64,000 nucleotides of DNA from Prevotella sp. UBA2456 (GTDB lineage: Bacteria > Bacteroidota > Bacteroidia > Bacteroidales > Bacteroidaceae), in the NCBI GenBank assembly GCA_002342415.1, contig DDPY01000024.1, positions 1 through 64,000 on the forward strand. Direction: 5' to 3'. Positions 37,956 through 52,368 of the stretch are shown here, in pieces. The position numbers were made by a program, and so were the translations under genes. Numbering within the stretch: the first letter of the stretch is position 1; every line of letters begins with the position of its first letter. The notes beneath the pieces are model-generated. The model had not been told where the DNA came from. It was given only the letters and a program-made list of their open reading frames with translations, and made no database searches.

Positions 37956-40900
37956 TCAACTCTCTCCCGCATATTCTGTCGGTGTCATTCCGAAGTGTTT
38001 CTTGAAGACTGTTGAGAAGTGGGCCTGGTTGTTGAATCCTACAGAGTAGGCCACCTGGGTGATGTTGATTTTCTTCTCGCGGATGAGTCGGGCAGCCTGT
38101 TCCAGACGCAGATTACGCACAAACTCACTGGTGGAGATGCCCGTCATCTCCTTCATCTTGCGGTGCAGCTGGGCGCGACTGATGCCTACCTCGTGTGTCA
38201 TCATCTCCATGTCGAAGTCTGGGTTCGACAGGTTTTCGTTGACGCATTTCATGATCTTCTCCATCAGCACGTCATTGTTGCCTTTCACCTTGACCTCTTC
38301 TACCTTGTCTTCCTGCTCTTGGGCACCGCTGAACTTGCCGCGCAGGCGGCGAACGTTGTCCACCAGTTTGTCGATGGTGACATGCAGCTCCTCCATCACG
38401 AAGGGCTTCGCTAGGAAAGCATCGGCCCCACGCTTCAGACCTTCCAGACGGTATTGCACCTCACTCTTGGAGGTGAGCAGGATGACGGGAATGTCGCTGA
38501 TGTTGGTATTCGATTTGATGCTGCGCAATAGCGTGATGCCGTCCATCTCAGGCATCATCACATCACTGACCACCAGGTCGAACGGCTGGGTGAGCAGTAA
38601 CTTTAATGCCTCGCGGCCATTGGGTGCATAGCTGAACTTATACCAGCTGCCCAGCTCAGACTTGATATAATTGCCGATTTCAATATCGTCGTCGACCACC
38701 AGGATATGCAGGTTGCGATTGGCCTGTTTCTTGGTCGCATGGGGTGAGGGAGCATCATGCTGGGCAGGGGTGTCCTCAATCTCTTCCGTCTTCAGATGGT
38801 CTTTACCCAAAGGCAGGCTGACGGTCAACACGGCTCCTGTAGTGACGGTTCCGTCCTTGCGGTTCTGGGCTGTAATCTTTCCTCCGTGCATCTCGGTCAG
38901 TGCGCGGCAGAGGTTGAGTCCGATGCCTGTGCCGTCAACATGGATGTCTTTCGAATTCTTGCCCTGATAGAAGCGTTCGAAGAACTGGTCGGTCTTGTCG
39001 TTTTCGAAGCCGTTACCATTGTCTATGACTTCGATGACGGCGCTCTTGGCTGTGAGCGAGAGCCGCAGGGTCACCTCATCTTTGGTGTATTTGAAAGCAT
39101 TCGACAGCAGGTTGGAGACCACTTTGTCGAACTGGGTGCGGTCTATCCATACCTTAATGTTATTCTCTGGATGGATGAAGGTATAGTGTATATGCTCTTG
39201 CAGGGCATTGTATTCGTAGAGTTTGTAGATACCGTAGCAGAAGGCTGTCAGGTCGGTTTCCTGGCACGACAGCTTCATCTGCTGTTTGTCAATCTTCCGT
39301 TCGTCCAGTATCTGGTTGACTAATAGCAACAACCGCTGTGCATTCTTGTCGATGGTGTCGAGGTCTACTTGACTTTCTGCATCCTGCAGGCGGGCTTTCA
39401 GCTTCTTCAGCGGTCCCATGATGAGGGTCAGTGGGGAACGGATGTCGTGAGTGGCATTGATGAGGAACTGCATCTTCGATTCTTCCAGGTCGCGACGGCG
39501 CTGTCGCTCCCAGTTGTAGAGCAATAGTCCGATGAATCCTCCTGCAACGAGGCAATAGAAGAGATAGGCCCATGTGGTCTTGTACCAGGGTTTCTCTATG
39601 GTAACGATGAGGGTGGTCACCTCGTCGGAGGCTATTCCGTCGGCCGATGCCCTGACCTCGATGGTGTAGAGTCCGGGCTGCATCTGGTGGAAGGTGAGCT
39701 GATTGTTGCCCTCGTTGGTCTGCATCCAGGTGCTGGCACCGTTTACACGATACTGGAACGAGATATTCTCTGCATTCTTGAAGTCGAGCAGCGAGAATTC
39801 CATCGTGAACGAGTTGTCGGCATAGGGAAGCTCAAAATGGTCTTGTAGTGGGTTCAGAGCCCGTCCGCTGGCATGAATGCGTGTCAGAAGCGTACGGCCC
39901 AGGCTATGGGTGAGCGAGCTGACATCACGAGGCAGGAAGGTCACCAGCCCGTCGGCTGTACCAAAACTGATGCGGTCGTCCGAACGGTGTATCATAGCCC
40001 CCAGCACAAATTCATTGGTGGTCAGGCCGTTTCCTGCAATATGCCCGGTAAGTTGCTGGCTGTATTGCCAGATACCCTTTGTGGTAGAAATCCAGATGTC
40101 GCCCTGCTGGTCGGCCACTATACTGCAGATCATCTTATCGTGTAGCTGTTCAGCATGGGGTGCCTCAGTCACCTTATTGGTCTTGGGATCGTAGCGGTAT
40201 AGACCACTCTCTGTGCCTATCAGTATTTTGCCGTCGGCGGTCTCGCAGGTAGTATAGCACTGCTTGCCATCGAGCAGCACATTCCATCCGCGACTGTTGA
40301 ATACATAGCCTTCTGGTTGCATCATCGACACACCGCTGGTGGTGCATATCCACAACTGTCCGTGAGAGTCGAACATCAATCCCTTAATCCAGTCGTTGCA
40401 GAGATAGCCTTCTTTGCGGTGGGCTTGCTGCATGCTCATCAGTTCGCCCTGCTTTGTCTTGGGATTGTAACAGTAGAGCCCCATTCCGAAGGAGCAGATA
40501 TAGAGCCTGCCCTGTGCATCCTCTGTCATGCAGTTCAGCCCGCGTCCGTTCAGAGTCAGTTCTGGAACGGCTTGCCCTGACAGCGGATTATAGCGATAGA
40601 GCACATTCTCGGTAGTCAGCCAGTATTGTCCGGACTGACTGCGGAAGATGAGTCGGGTGCCTATAGGCGACTGAGGATGCGCCTTCACTTGTCCCTTCCC
40701 ATCCAGCAGGAATACACCGCTGTTCTGGACTGTACACCACGTGTTGTCACCCTCGCCGGCAGTGATGGACGACACACCGCCTCCTGTGACATAATGCTGC
40801 TCTGACAGACTCCACGTGCTGAAGGCCGACTGCTGGCGCGAGAGCATCATCAGCCCCTTGTTGTAGCAGGCCACCCAGAGGTTCTGGTCTTTATCCTCCA

Positions 40901-41822
40901 TCACATCTACCACATTGGCTGTGCCCAGGTCCATCTGTCCGTTGCCATTTTCCACTCGGGCCAGCAGACGGCTGTCGCGGGCAATCTTCATCAGACCGCT
41001 TCCCGATGTGGCTATATACATGTCACCGGCTTTGTCGATGGTGGCATCCTCCATACTGATATTGCGGTCTATTTGTGATAGGTCGAGTTTGGCATCCTTA
41101 ATCTCTCCTGTGTGATAGTCGTAGCTCAAGATACCATACATACAGACGATTAACAACTGCTGGCCATGCTCAATATAGCGCATGGGTTGGCCGCAGGTGG
41201 AGAGATAATCGCGGAAGGTAGTCGGCTGCCCGTTCTTGACGGTGAACTTGGTAAAGGTGGTCAGATGGTCGCTGCGCCACAGGTTACCCTGACGGTCGAT
41301 GTGGATACGGCTGTAGAAGTGGTCGCTCTGACGGCGGTTGAACTTGCTTTCATAGTCTATATGACGGTTGGGTGAGCTGATGCTGTAAAGCCCATAGCCC
41401 GCAGTGCCAATCAGCAGACGGTGACGGCTGTCATCAGTCAGTGAGTTGACACGGGGTGTCAGCCCGTCAGGAAACGTGTAGCGGCGGAAGTTGTCGTGTT
41501 CGTAGTCGTAGCTGACCAGTCCTCGTGAGCAGCCTACCCACAAGCGCCCGTCACGGTCTACAAACAAGGTTGAAATCTCATTGTCGTTGATGGTGGTAGA
41601 GTCGTTGCGGCTATGAAAATAGGTGGTAAAGCGATAGCCGTCGAACTTGTTCAGTCCATACTCTGTACCCACCCAGATAAAACCGTAGCGGTCTTGGCAG
41701 ATACAGGTGATGAGACTACTCGACAGTCGACCTGATGAATAGAAGTGTCCTGTCTGAGATTTTGACTGCACTTGCCATAGTAAGCACAGAACCAGTATCA
41801 CGTATTTTATGGGCGATTTCAT
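37956..41822 (-). CDS. xynR: Hybrid two-component system sensor/regulator of xylan use
   Basis: A one-protein signalling system of about 1288 residues. Signal peptide MKSPIKYVILVLCLLWQVQS; periplasmic two-component propeller repeats (WVGTEYGLNKFDG, WVGCSRGLVSYD, LLIGTAGYGLY) to about 640; Y_Y_Y domain near 660-745; one membrane helix TTWAYLFYCLVAGGFIGLLL near 755-775; histidine kinase with His in NATHDIRSPL near 792 and ATP site DNGNGF; receiver with phospho-Asp in VVSDVMMPEMDG near 1090; C-terminal AraC helix-turn-helix (ITQVAYSVGFNNQAHFSTVF). It would bind xylo-oligosaccharides in the periplasm and activate the xylan genes. A canonical promoter at 41840-41869 places transcription start about 11 bases before ATG 41822; ATG 41831 is also open. 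It matches XynR of P. bryantii. Confidence 0.93.
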   Translation of the reverse strand: MKSPIKYVILVLCLLWQVQSKSQTGHFYSSGRLSSSLITCICQDRYGFIWVGTEYGLNKFDGYRFTTYFHSRNDSTTINDNEISTLFVDRDGRLWVGCSRGLVSYDYEHDNFRRYTFPDGLTPRVNSLTDDSRHRLLIGTAGYGLYSISSPNRHIDYESKFNRRQSDHFYSRIHIDRQGNLWRSDHLTTFTKFTVKNGQPTTFRDYLSTCGQPMRYIEHGQQLLIVCMYGILSYDYHTGEIKDAKLDLSQIDRNISMEDATIDKAGDMYIATSGSGLMKIARDSRLLARVENGNGQMDLGTANVVDVMEDKDQNLWVACYNKGLMMLSRQQSAFSTWSLSEQHYVTGGGVSSITAGEGDNTWCTVQNSGVFLLDGKGQVKAHPQSPIGTRLIFRSQSGQYWLTTENVLYRYNPLSGQAVPELTLNGRGLNCMTEDAQGRLYICSFGMGLYCYNPKTKQGELMSMQQAHRKEGYLCNDWIKGLMFDSHGQLWICTTSGVSMMQPEGYVFNSRGWNVLLDGKQCYTTCETADGKILIGTESGLYRYDPKTNKVTEAPHAEQLHDKMICSIVADQQGDIWISTTKGIWQYSQQLTGHIAGNGLTTNEFVLGAMIHRSDDRISFGTADGLVTFLPRDVSSLTHSLGRTLLTRIHASGRALNPLQDHFELPYADNSFTMEFSLLDFKNAENISFQYRVNGASTWMQTNEGNNQLTFHQMQPGLYTIEVRASADGIASDEVTTLIVTIEKPWYKTTWAYLFYCLVAGGFIGLLLYNWERQRRRDLEESKMQFLINATHDIRSPLTLIMGPLKKLKARLQDAESQVDLDTIDKNAQRLLLLVNQILDERKIDKQQMKLSCQETDLTAFCYGIYKLYEYNALQEHIHYTFIHPENNIKVWIDRTQFDKVVSNLLSNAFKYTKDEVTLRLSLTAKSAVIEVIDNGNGFENDKTDQFFERFYQGKNSKDIHVDGTGIGLNLCRALTEMHGGKITAQNRKDGTVTTGAVLTVSLPLGKDHLKTEEIEDTPAQHDAPSPHATKKQANRNLHILVVDDDIEIGNYIKSELGSWYKFSYAPNGREALKLLLTQPFDLVVSDVMMPEMDGITLLRSIKSNTNISDIPVILLTSKSEVQYRLEGLKRGADAFLAKPFVMEELHVTIDKLVDNVRRLRGKFSGAQEQEDKVEEVKVKGNNDVLMEKIMKCVNENLSNPDFDMEMMTHEVGISRAQLHRKMKEMTGISTSEFVRNLRLEQAARLIREKKINITQVAYSVGFNNQAHFSTVFKKHFGMTPTEYAGES

Positions 41823-41839
41823 TGCAGTCATTGGTTTTG

Positions 41840-41869
41840 CAAAGGTAGCATAAATCGTCCAAACGACAA
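41840..41869 (-). promoter_or_regulatory. Promoter of xynR
   Basis: On the minus strand TTG (41867-41869) is followed after exactly 19 bases by TACCTTTG (41840-41847). A full consensus is consistent with constitutive low-level expression of the sensor. Confidence 0.7.
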
Positions 41870-41905
41870 AATTATTTTATATTTTTTTGTAGAGCAGCAT
41901 ATAAA

Positions 41906-41934
41906 AATAGCGTGTAATATACTTACACGCTATT
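41906..41934 (-). terminator. Terminator of the lacI-MFS-malQ-susB operon
   Basis: AATAGCGTGTAA and TTACACGCTATT form a perfect 12-base stem with a five-base loop, followed on the minus strand by TTTATATG. It lies 13 bases past the GH97 stop. Confidence 0.8.
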
Positions 41935-41947
41935 GGGATGTTGTAGT

Positions 41948-46614
<4,667 letters not shown>

Positions 46615-46646
46615 AAGCAATTATATATTAGTTATTTAGAAATCAT

Positions 46647-46658
46647 GCAATCGTTTGC
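46647..46658. promoter_or_regulatory. Second LacI-type operator, before malQ
   Basis: GCAATCGTTTGC differs from the perfect palindrome GCAAACGTTTGC (49103-49114) by one base pair. It sits in the short gap between the MFS and malQ genes and could let the LacI-type protein control an internal promoter or act as a roadblock. Confidence 0.6.
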
Positions 46659-46665
46659 AAAAATA

Positions 46666-47967
46666 TTACTTTCTGTTCTTGATAATTGTCACACAACAGG
46701 CTCCGATGAGGAAGCTGATGCCAGCCACTATCATCATGGTCGACGGATGTCCTCCTACCAGCGACAGAATGGTGCCTCCACAGATGGCAGCCACTATCTG
46801 GGGCACACAGATGGTGCCGTTGAACAAGCCCAGATAGGCTCCCATGTGACCGTAGCCCTGTAGGGCATTGGTGACGAAGGTGAACGGCATAGCCAGCATA
46901 GCCGCCCAGGCACAGCCAATGAGCAGGAAGGGTACAATCTGTCCGTACATATCGGGAATGAAGGGGATGAGCGCGAAACCTATGCCTCCTAATACCAGAC
47001 TGACCGCATAGGCCATTTTGGTATTCTTGAAGCGAGGCAGCAGCGTAGCCCATACCACAGAGCCCATAGCCTGGATGGCATAGAGCACGCCCGTCCAGTT
47101 GGCTGCTTCCTGATAGCTGGTGGTTGTTGGGTCGATGGTGCCCCAGACGGTTTCGGAAACAGCATCCACCACATAGGTCCACATATAGAGCATGCCGCCC
47201 CAGCAGAAGAACTGCACCAGTCCTACCTTCCAGAAGGTTGTGGGGGCATTCTTCAATAGCGTGATCCAGTTGGCACTCTCCTCTTTCTCTTCAGAGACGG
47301 GATTATACTCGGCATATTCCTTTGGATCCCACTCTTTCACCTTCAGGGTCGTGTAGATGACACAGGCTATCAGGATGGCGGCTCCGATGTAGAACGACCA
47401 GATGACCGAGTCGGGCACCACCCCCTCGGCAGCTACATTCTTCACGCCTATCCAGGTGAGCACGAAGGGGAACAGGAATCCCACCACCGAGCCCGCATTA
47501 CAGAGGAACGACTGAATGCTGTAAGCTTTGGCCTTCTGCTCTTCGTTCACCATGTCGCCTACCAGCATCTTAAACGGCTGCATGGCCATATTGATGCTGG
47601 TGTCGAGCAGCATCAGGGCAATCAGTCCGAAGATAAGGGCTGCCGATACAGCCAAATGCAGTGAGCCAGCATTAGGCAGCAGGCACATCACCGCAACGGC
47701 TACCAGTGCACCTACAAATAAATAAGGTATGCGACGTCCGAAGCGAGTCCACGTCTTGTCCGACAGTGTGCCTACAATAGGCTGTACCAGGATGCCCATC
47801 AAGGGAGGCAGTATCCAGAAGAAGCTCAATGAGTGTGGGTCGGCTCCTAATGTACGGAAGATGCGCGAGATGTTGCCAGACTGCAGGGCATAGGCAATCT
47901 GAACACCGAAGAATCCGAAACTCAGATTCCATAGACTCCAAAACGGTAAATTCGGTTTTTGTTTCAT
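46666..47967 (-). CDS. MFS transporter, probable maltose/maltodextrin importer
   Basis: A 433-residue inner-membrane protein with twelve hydrophobic segments. LWNLSFGFFGVQIAYALQSG at the N-terminus, LVQPIVGTLSDKTWTRFGRR (the MFS loop 2-3 motif) and KMLVGDMV are the family landmarks of the SLC45/MalT-like sugar transporters in Bacteroidota. It should carry glucose or maltose made in the periplasm by SusB and surface amylase into the cytoplasm for MalQ. It lies 25 bases after the LacI-type gene in the same operon. Substrate is inferred from its position. Confidence 0.85.
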   Translation of the reverse strand: MKQKPNLPFWSLWNLSFGFFGVQIAYALQSGNISRIFRTLGADPHSLSFFWILPPLMGILVQPIVGTLSDKTWTRFGRRIPYLFVGALVAVAVMCLLPNAGSLHLAVSAALIFGLIALMLLDTSINMAMQPFKMLVGDMVNEEQKAKAYSIQSFLCNAGSVVGFLFPFVLTWIGVKNVAAEGVVPDSVIWSFYIGAAILIACVIYTTLKVKEWDPKEYAEYNPVSEEKEESANWITLLKNAPTTFWKVGLVQFFCWGGMLYMWTYVVDAVSETVWGTIDPTTTSYQEAANWTGVLYAIQAMGSVVWATLLPRFKNTKMAYAVSLVLGGIGFALIPFIPDMYGQIVPFLLIGCAWAAMLAMPFTFVTNALQGYGHMGAYLGLFNGTICVPQIVAAICGGTILSLVGGHPSTMMIVAGISFLIGACCVTIIKNRK

Positions 47968-47992
47968 ATATCTAAGGTATAATAGTTATACA

Positions 47993-49018
47993 TTATTTTG
48001 TAGTACCGCGGATAATCAGCCGCGTGCGCACGATGCGCCGTTCGGCTTTGTCAAGGGGGATGGTGCCCTCCACATGACCAATCAGGATGTCCACCGCCTC
48101 TTCACCCACCTTCATGCCGCGCTGTTCGACGGTGGTCAGCATAGGGTCGCAGGCTACGGCACGCTGGCCGTTGGTGAATCCGCAGATGCTGATGTCCTGC
48201 GGCACCTTGAAGCCCATGCGCTTGGCTGTATAGAGGATACCGATGGCCGTATCATCGTTGACGGCAAAGAAGCCATCGGGTAGGGTGTCACCCTGTAGCA
48301 GTTCAGGTGTGATAGCCTCTGCATCCGTGCGGTTGTCGCAGATACGGGTCATGCGCTCGTCATAGGGCAGTCCGTGTTTCAGCAAGGCATCCTTATAGCC
48401 GTTAAAGCGGTTCTTCGAGATTTCCATGGTGGGTGCCGATCCATAGAAGGCAATCCGCTTGCAACCCGTCTCGATGAGGTGGCTTACCGCATTGAAGGCT
48501 CCCATATAGTCGTCCACTACCACGCGGCTGGCATTCACGCCCGTACATATTCTGTCATAGAACACCAGCGGCACTCCGGCATCCTGTAGCCGTAGGAAGT
48601 GGTCATACTTCTGTGTGTCCTTAGCCTGACTGACAATGATGCCGCATACCTTGTTCTCATAAAACGACTGACAGATGCGCACCTCGCGCTCATATTTCTC
48701 GTCGCTCTGGGCTACCATGATACGATAGCCGCGCGAGGAGGCTTCCTCCTCAATGCCTGCCAGCACCGACGAGAAATAGAAATGGGTGAACTCAGGGATG
48801 ATGACCCCGATGACTTTCATGGGCTGGATTTTCGAGAAGCGCAGCGACTCGGCAATGACATTGGGTGTGAAGTTATGCTCGCGGGCATACTGCTGGATGG
48901 CAGCCCTGCGCTCAGCAGAGATGCGGGGCGAGTCCTTCAGTGCGCGCGATACCGTAGCCACCGAGATACCAAACTCGCGGGCGATGTCCTTCATTGTCAA
49001 TGGAGTCTTCTCTGTCAT
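47993..49018 (-). CDS. LacI-family transcriptional regulator of the starch locus
   Basis: A 341-residue LacI/GalR protein. The helix-turn-helix LTMKDIAREFGISVATVSRA occupies residues 7-26, with the hinge helix near 50-60 (NVIAESLRFS); the periplasmic-binding-protein-like effector domain includes VIGVIIPEFTHFYFSSVLAG and FFAVNDDTAIG. The hinge and recognition helices suit a GCAAACGTTTGC-type operator, and exactly that palindrome lies at 49103-49114 upstream of its own gene and of the divergent susC operon. It would release or bind on sensing maltose or a related sugar. It heads the lacI-MFS-malQ-susB operon, with a TATCTTTG box at 49040-49047, so it should be autoregulated. Confidence 0.93.
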   Translation of the reverse strand: MTEKTPLTMKDIAREFGISVATVSRALKDSPRISAERRAAIQQYAREHNFTPNVIAESLRFSKIQPMKVIGVIIPEFTHFYFSSVLAGIEEEASSRGYRIMVAQSDEKYEREVRICQSFYENKVCGIIVSQAKDTQKYDHFLRLQDAGVPLVFYDRICTGVNASRVVVDDYMGAFNAVSHLIETGCKRIAFYGSAPTMEISKNRFNGYKDALLKHGLPYDERMTRICDNRTDAEAITPELLQGDTLPDGFFAVNDDTAIGILYTAKRMGFKVPQDISICGFTNGQRAVACDPMLTTVEQRGMKVGEEAVDILIGHVEGTIPLDKAERRIVRTRLIIRGTTK

Positions 49019-49039
49019 CGGCTTTTAGTTTTCTGACTG

Positions 49040-49047
49040 CAAAGATA
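49040..49047 (-). promoter_or_regulatory. -7 box of the lacI operon
   Basis: TATCTTTG on the minus strand, about 22 bases before the lacI ATG; the predicted start is near 49033. There is no -33 TTG at the right distance. Confidence 0.55.
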
Positions 49048-49102
49048 TTGAAAAGTTTCTTTCGTTGTTTCCTAACCTTATTTATTTTAAAAAATCTACA
49101 GC

Positions 49103-49114
49103 GCAAACGTTTGC
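49103..49114. promoter_or_regulatory. LacI-family operator between lacI and susC
   Basis: GCAAACGTTTGC is a perfect 12-base palindrome with the central CpG typical of LacI/GalR/CcpA sites. It lies roughly midway between the lacI -7 box (49040-49047) and the susC -7 box (49171-49178), about 55-65 bases upstream of each, which suits activation as well as repression. Confidence 0.8.
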
Positions 49115-49170
49115 ATTGACATTACAACGAATTTTTATTTAAAAAAGTATCAACGAATCAAAACAAATCC

Positions 49171-49178
49171 TATCTTTG
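49171..49178 (+). promoter_or_regulatory. -7 box of the starch susC operon
   Basis: TATCTTTG, giving a leader of about 75 bases before ATG 49260. There is no TTG 19-20 bases upstream, so an activator may be needed. Confidence 0.6.
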
Positions 49179-49259
49179 CACCGTGAATCTTTGATTTAAA
49201 TCAACATAATCGCGAATTTGAGAACTTTTACAATAGTATACTAACTTTTTAAAAAATGT

Positions 49260-52200
49260 ATGATGAAGCAGGTAAACATTAAAATTCTTCGCTCTGCGAA
49301 GCGATGGAATCGATTACCGTTTAGGATGCTGTTCCTTTTGTTAGGATTGTTCCTATCGGTAGGTGCCTTTGCTCAGATTGATGTCAAAGGCCATGTTAAG
49401 GATGCTCAGGGTGAACCCATCATCGGTGCCACCGTACGTGTAGCAAACACACAGACTGCTACCGTTACCGACTTCGATGGTAACTTTGTCCTGAAAGCCA
49501 ATCAGGGTGCCGATATCAGCATCAGCTACATCGGCTACCAGACTGTCACCGTCAAGGCTGCTCCCACGGTGGAGGTGACACTTCAGGAAGACCAGACCAT
49601 GCTTGAGAACGTGGTGGTCATCGGCTACGGTGTTGCCCGCAAGACCGACCTGACGGGTTCGGTGACGGCCATCAAGCCCGATGAGAAAAACCACGGTATG
49701 ATTACCACAGCTCAGGACATGATTCAGGGCAAGATAGCTGGTGTGAACGTCAACTCAGCATCTGGCGAGCCTGGCGGTGGTGCACAGATTCGTATTCGTG
49801 GCGGTGCTTCACTGAATGCCAGCAACAACCCGCTGATAGTGATTGACGGCATGCAGATGGATGACAACGGTACGAAGGGTGTCAACAACCCGCTGTCGCT
49901 GGTCAATCCAAACGACATTGAGTCGTTCACCGTGCTGAAGGATGCCTCGGCTACGGCCATTTACGGTAGCCGTGGTTCTAACGGTGTCATCATCATCACC
50001 ACCAAGAAGGGCCGTCGCAACCAGTCACCAAAGGTGAGCTATAACGGCACGCTCTCAGTGAGCTCCATTTCCAAGAAACTCGATGTCATGAATGCCAACG
50101 AGTATCGCCAGTTCATCAAGGACTACTACGGCGGCGAGACCAGTGCTGCCTACTTAGGTCTGGGCGATGCCGATACCAATTGGCAGGATGAGATATACCG
50201 CAGCGGTGTGAGCCACGACCACAATGTCAGCGTGGGTGGCGGTCTGGGTAACCAGCAGTGGGCCATGCCCTATCGCGTCAGCGTGGGCTACACCAACCAG
50301 CAGGGTATTCTGAAGGGCTCCTCCTATAGCCGTTTCACGGCCGGCTTCACGGCCAACCCGTCGCTGCTCAACGACCACCTGAATCTGAACATCAATGGCA
50401 AGTATGCCTACTCGAAGACCAAAGAAGGCGGCCGTGATGCCATCGGCATGGCTACGCGCATGGATCCGACACGCCCCGTCAGGAGCGACGACCCTGCCTT
50501 CGAGAACTGGGGCGGCTACTGGCAGTGGGCGAACCCGACGACTTCGTACGACCCCACGTTCCTGTATGCCCTCAACAGTGATGCGCCGGCCAACCCCGTG
50601 GAGAAGATTGAAAACTACAACAACTACAAGAGTGCACACACTCTCCTTGGCAATCTGGAGGCCGACTACAAGATTCACGGCTTTGAGGACCTGCGCCTGC
50701 ACATGAACATGGCCGGCTCCTACACCTACGGCGGTGAGTACACCAACAACAACCCCCGTTCGACCTACGGCTACTACTATGGCGGCAACGGCGAGAATAC
50801 GGAGAAGAAGTACAACGTGCTGCTCTCGCTCTACGCCCAATACTTTAAGGACTTCAACAAGGCCCACCATTTCGATGTGATGGCTGGTTACGAGTACAGC
50901 CGAACCAAGTATTGGGGTGACAGCTGGTACAAGGACTACTACCCCGCTACCAATGAGGGTACCGACGACGACGGCAACCCGCTGGCTGGCACCATCCACA
51001 ACTCATCCGACAGCTACTGGCGCGGTCAGATGGTGCTGATGAGCTGGTATGGTCGTGCCAATTATTCGCTGCTTGACCGCTATCTGCTGACCGTCAACTT
51101 CCGTGCCGACGGCTCGTCGCGCTTTGCCGACGGACACCGCTGGGGTGTGTTCCCCTCTGTGGCAGCCGGCTGGCGCATCAAGGACGAGAAGTTCCTCAAA
51201 GACGTTGATGCCATCAGTGAGCTGAAGCTGCGCCTGAGCTGGGGTCAGACGGGTCAGCAGAACACCTACAAGGAGTATTACACGCCGACCTACAAGATGA
51301 CCATCGGCAACGACCGCCTATATCCCATCGGTGCCGGCAACACGGGTGTGCTGTTCCAGCCGCTGGTCTACAACAACGACCTGACGTGGGAGACCACCAC
51401 TACATGGAACATCGGTCTGGACTACGGCATGTTTAACCAGCGCCTGACGCTGAACGTCGATGCCTACATCCGCAAGACCACCGACCTGCTCTGCACACCG
51501 ACCATTGCCGCCGGCCAGAACTATGACAACAAGATGCTGCTGAACGCTGGTTCGCTGAAGAACAAGGGTATAGAGTTAGCCATCTCTGGCAAGCCCATTC
51601 AGACGAAGGACTGGTTTATGGAACTGGGCTTGAACATGGCCTACAACAAGAATGAGGTAACGGAGCTCTACGGCGGCCGCGACATGATTGAGGCCGGCCT
51701 GACCGTAGGTATGCAGAAGAACCTGACCTACCACAAGGTGGGCGAGGCTGCCAACTCCTTCTGGGTGTTCCAGCAGGTGTACGACGAGACGGGCCGCCCC
51801 ATCCAGGGAGCCTATGTCGACCGCAACGCTGATGGCCAGATAGACGATAAAGACCGCTACATCTACAAGAACATTGCTGCTCCGTGGACTGGTGGCTTCT
51901 ACTTCAAGGTGGCCTACAAGAACTGGGACCTGGGCACCAACTTCCGCCTCTCCTTGGGCAACTATGTCTATAACGATCTCATCGAGAGCCGCATGAACAC
52001 CGACATCCGCTACAACCCCTCGAAGAACTTCTACGAGAACACCACCAGGCAGGTGGCTGCCCTGCGGTGGAAGTCGTACGACTATCCGCTGTCGGACTAC
52101 TTTGTACAGAACGCCTCGTTCCTGAAGTGCGACAATATCACGCTGGGCTACAATTTCGAGGAACTGTTCAAGTCGTCGGTCTACCACGGTCTCTCCGGCC

Positions 52201-52337
52201 GTATCTATGCTTCGTGCAGCAACGTGTTCACTGTCACCAAGTATTCCGGCCTCGACCCCGAACAGGTGTCTGGCTTCGAGGGTAGTGTCTATCCGCGCAG
52301 CCGCACGTTCCTGCTGGGTCTGAACCTCAATTTCTAA
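49260..52337 (+). CDS. susC: SusC-family TonB-dependent transporter (starch locus)
   Basis: A 1025-residue outer-membrane transporter. The signal region ends LFLSVGAFAQ near residue 40; the carboxypeptidase-D-like domain has GEPIIGATVRVANTQTATVT; then VVVIGYGVARKTDLTGSV, the plug (GGGAQIRIRGGASLNASNNP, DASATAIYGSRGSNGVI) and a barrel ending LLGLNLNF. It imports maltodextrins, as inferred from its neighbours susD-E-F, susB, malQ and the LacI-type regulator. ATG 49260 and 49263 are both possible. It heads a four-gene operon with gaps of 31-49 bases. Confidence 0.95.
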   Translation: MMKQVNIKILRSAKRWNRLPFRMLFLLLGLFLSVGAFAQIDVKGHVKDAQGEPIIGATVRVANTQTATVTDFDGNFVLKANQGADISISYIGYQTVTVKAAPTVEVTLQEDQTMLENVVVIGYGVARKTDLTGSVTAIKPDEKNHGMITTAQDMIQGKIAGVNVNSASGEPGGGAQIRIRGGASLNASNNPLIVIDGMQMDDNGTKGVNNPLSLVNPNDIESFTVLKDASATAIYGSRGSNGVIIITTKKGRRNQSPKVSYNGTLSVSSISKKLDVMNANEYRQFIKDYYGGETSAAYLGLGDADTNWQDEIYRSGVSHDHNVSVGGGLGNQQWAMPYRVSVGYTNQQGILKGSSYSRFTAGFTANPSLLNDHLNLNINGKYAYSKTKEGGRDAIGMATRMDPTRPVRSDDPAFENWGGYWQWANPTTSYDPTFLYALNSDAPANPVEKIENYNNYKSAHTLLGNLEADYKIHGFEDLRLHMNMAGSYTYGGEYTNNNPRSTYGYYYGGNGENTEKKYNVLLSLYAQYFKDFNKAHHFDVMAGYEYSRTKYWGDSWYKDYYPATNEGTDDDGNPLAGTIHNSSDSYWRGQMVLMSWYGRANYSLLDRYLLTVNFRADGSSRFADGHRWGVFPSVAAGWRIKDEKFLKDVDAISELKLRLSWGQTGQQNTYKEYYTPTYKMTIGNDRLYPIGAGNTGVLFQPLVYNNDLTWETTTTWNIGLDYGMFNQRLTLNVDAYIRKTTDLLCTPTIAAGQNYDNKMLLNAGSLKNKGIELAISGKPIQTKDWFMELGLNMAYNKNEVTELYGGRDMIEAGLTVGMQKNLTYHKVGEAANSFWVFQQVYDETGRPIQGAYVDRNADGQIDDKDRYIYKNIAAPWTGGFYFKVAYKNWDLGTNFRLSLGNYVYNDLIESRMNTDIRYNPSKNFYENTTRQVAALRWKSYDYPLSDYFVQNASFLKCDNITLGYNFEELFKSSVYHGLSGRIYASCSNVFTVTKYSGLDPEQVSGFEGSVYPRSRTFLLGLNLNF

Positions 52338-52368
52338 TCACATTGCTAACTAAATACAACAACGCACT

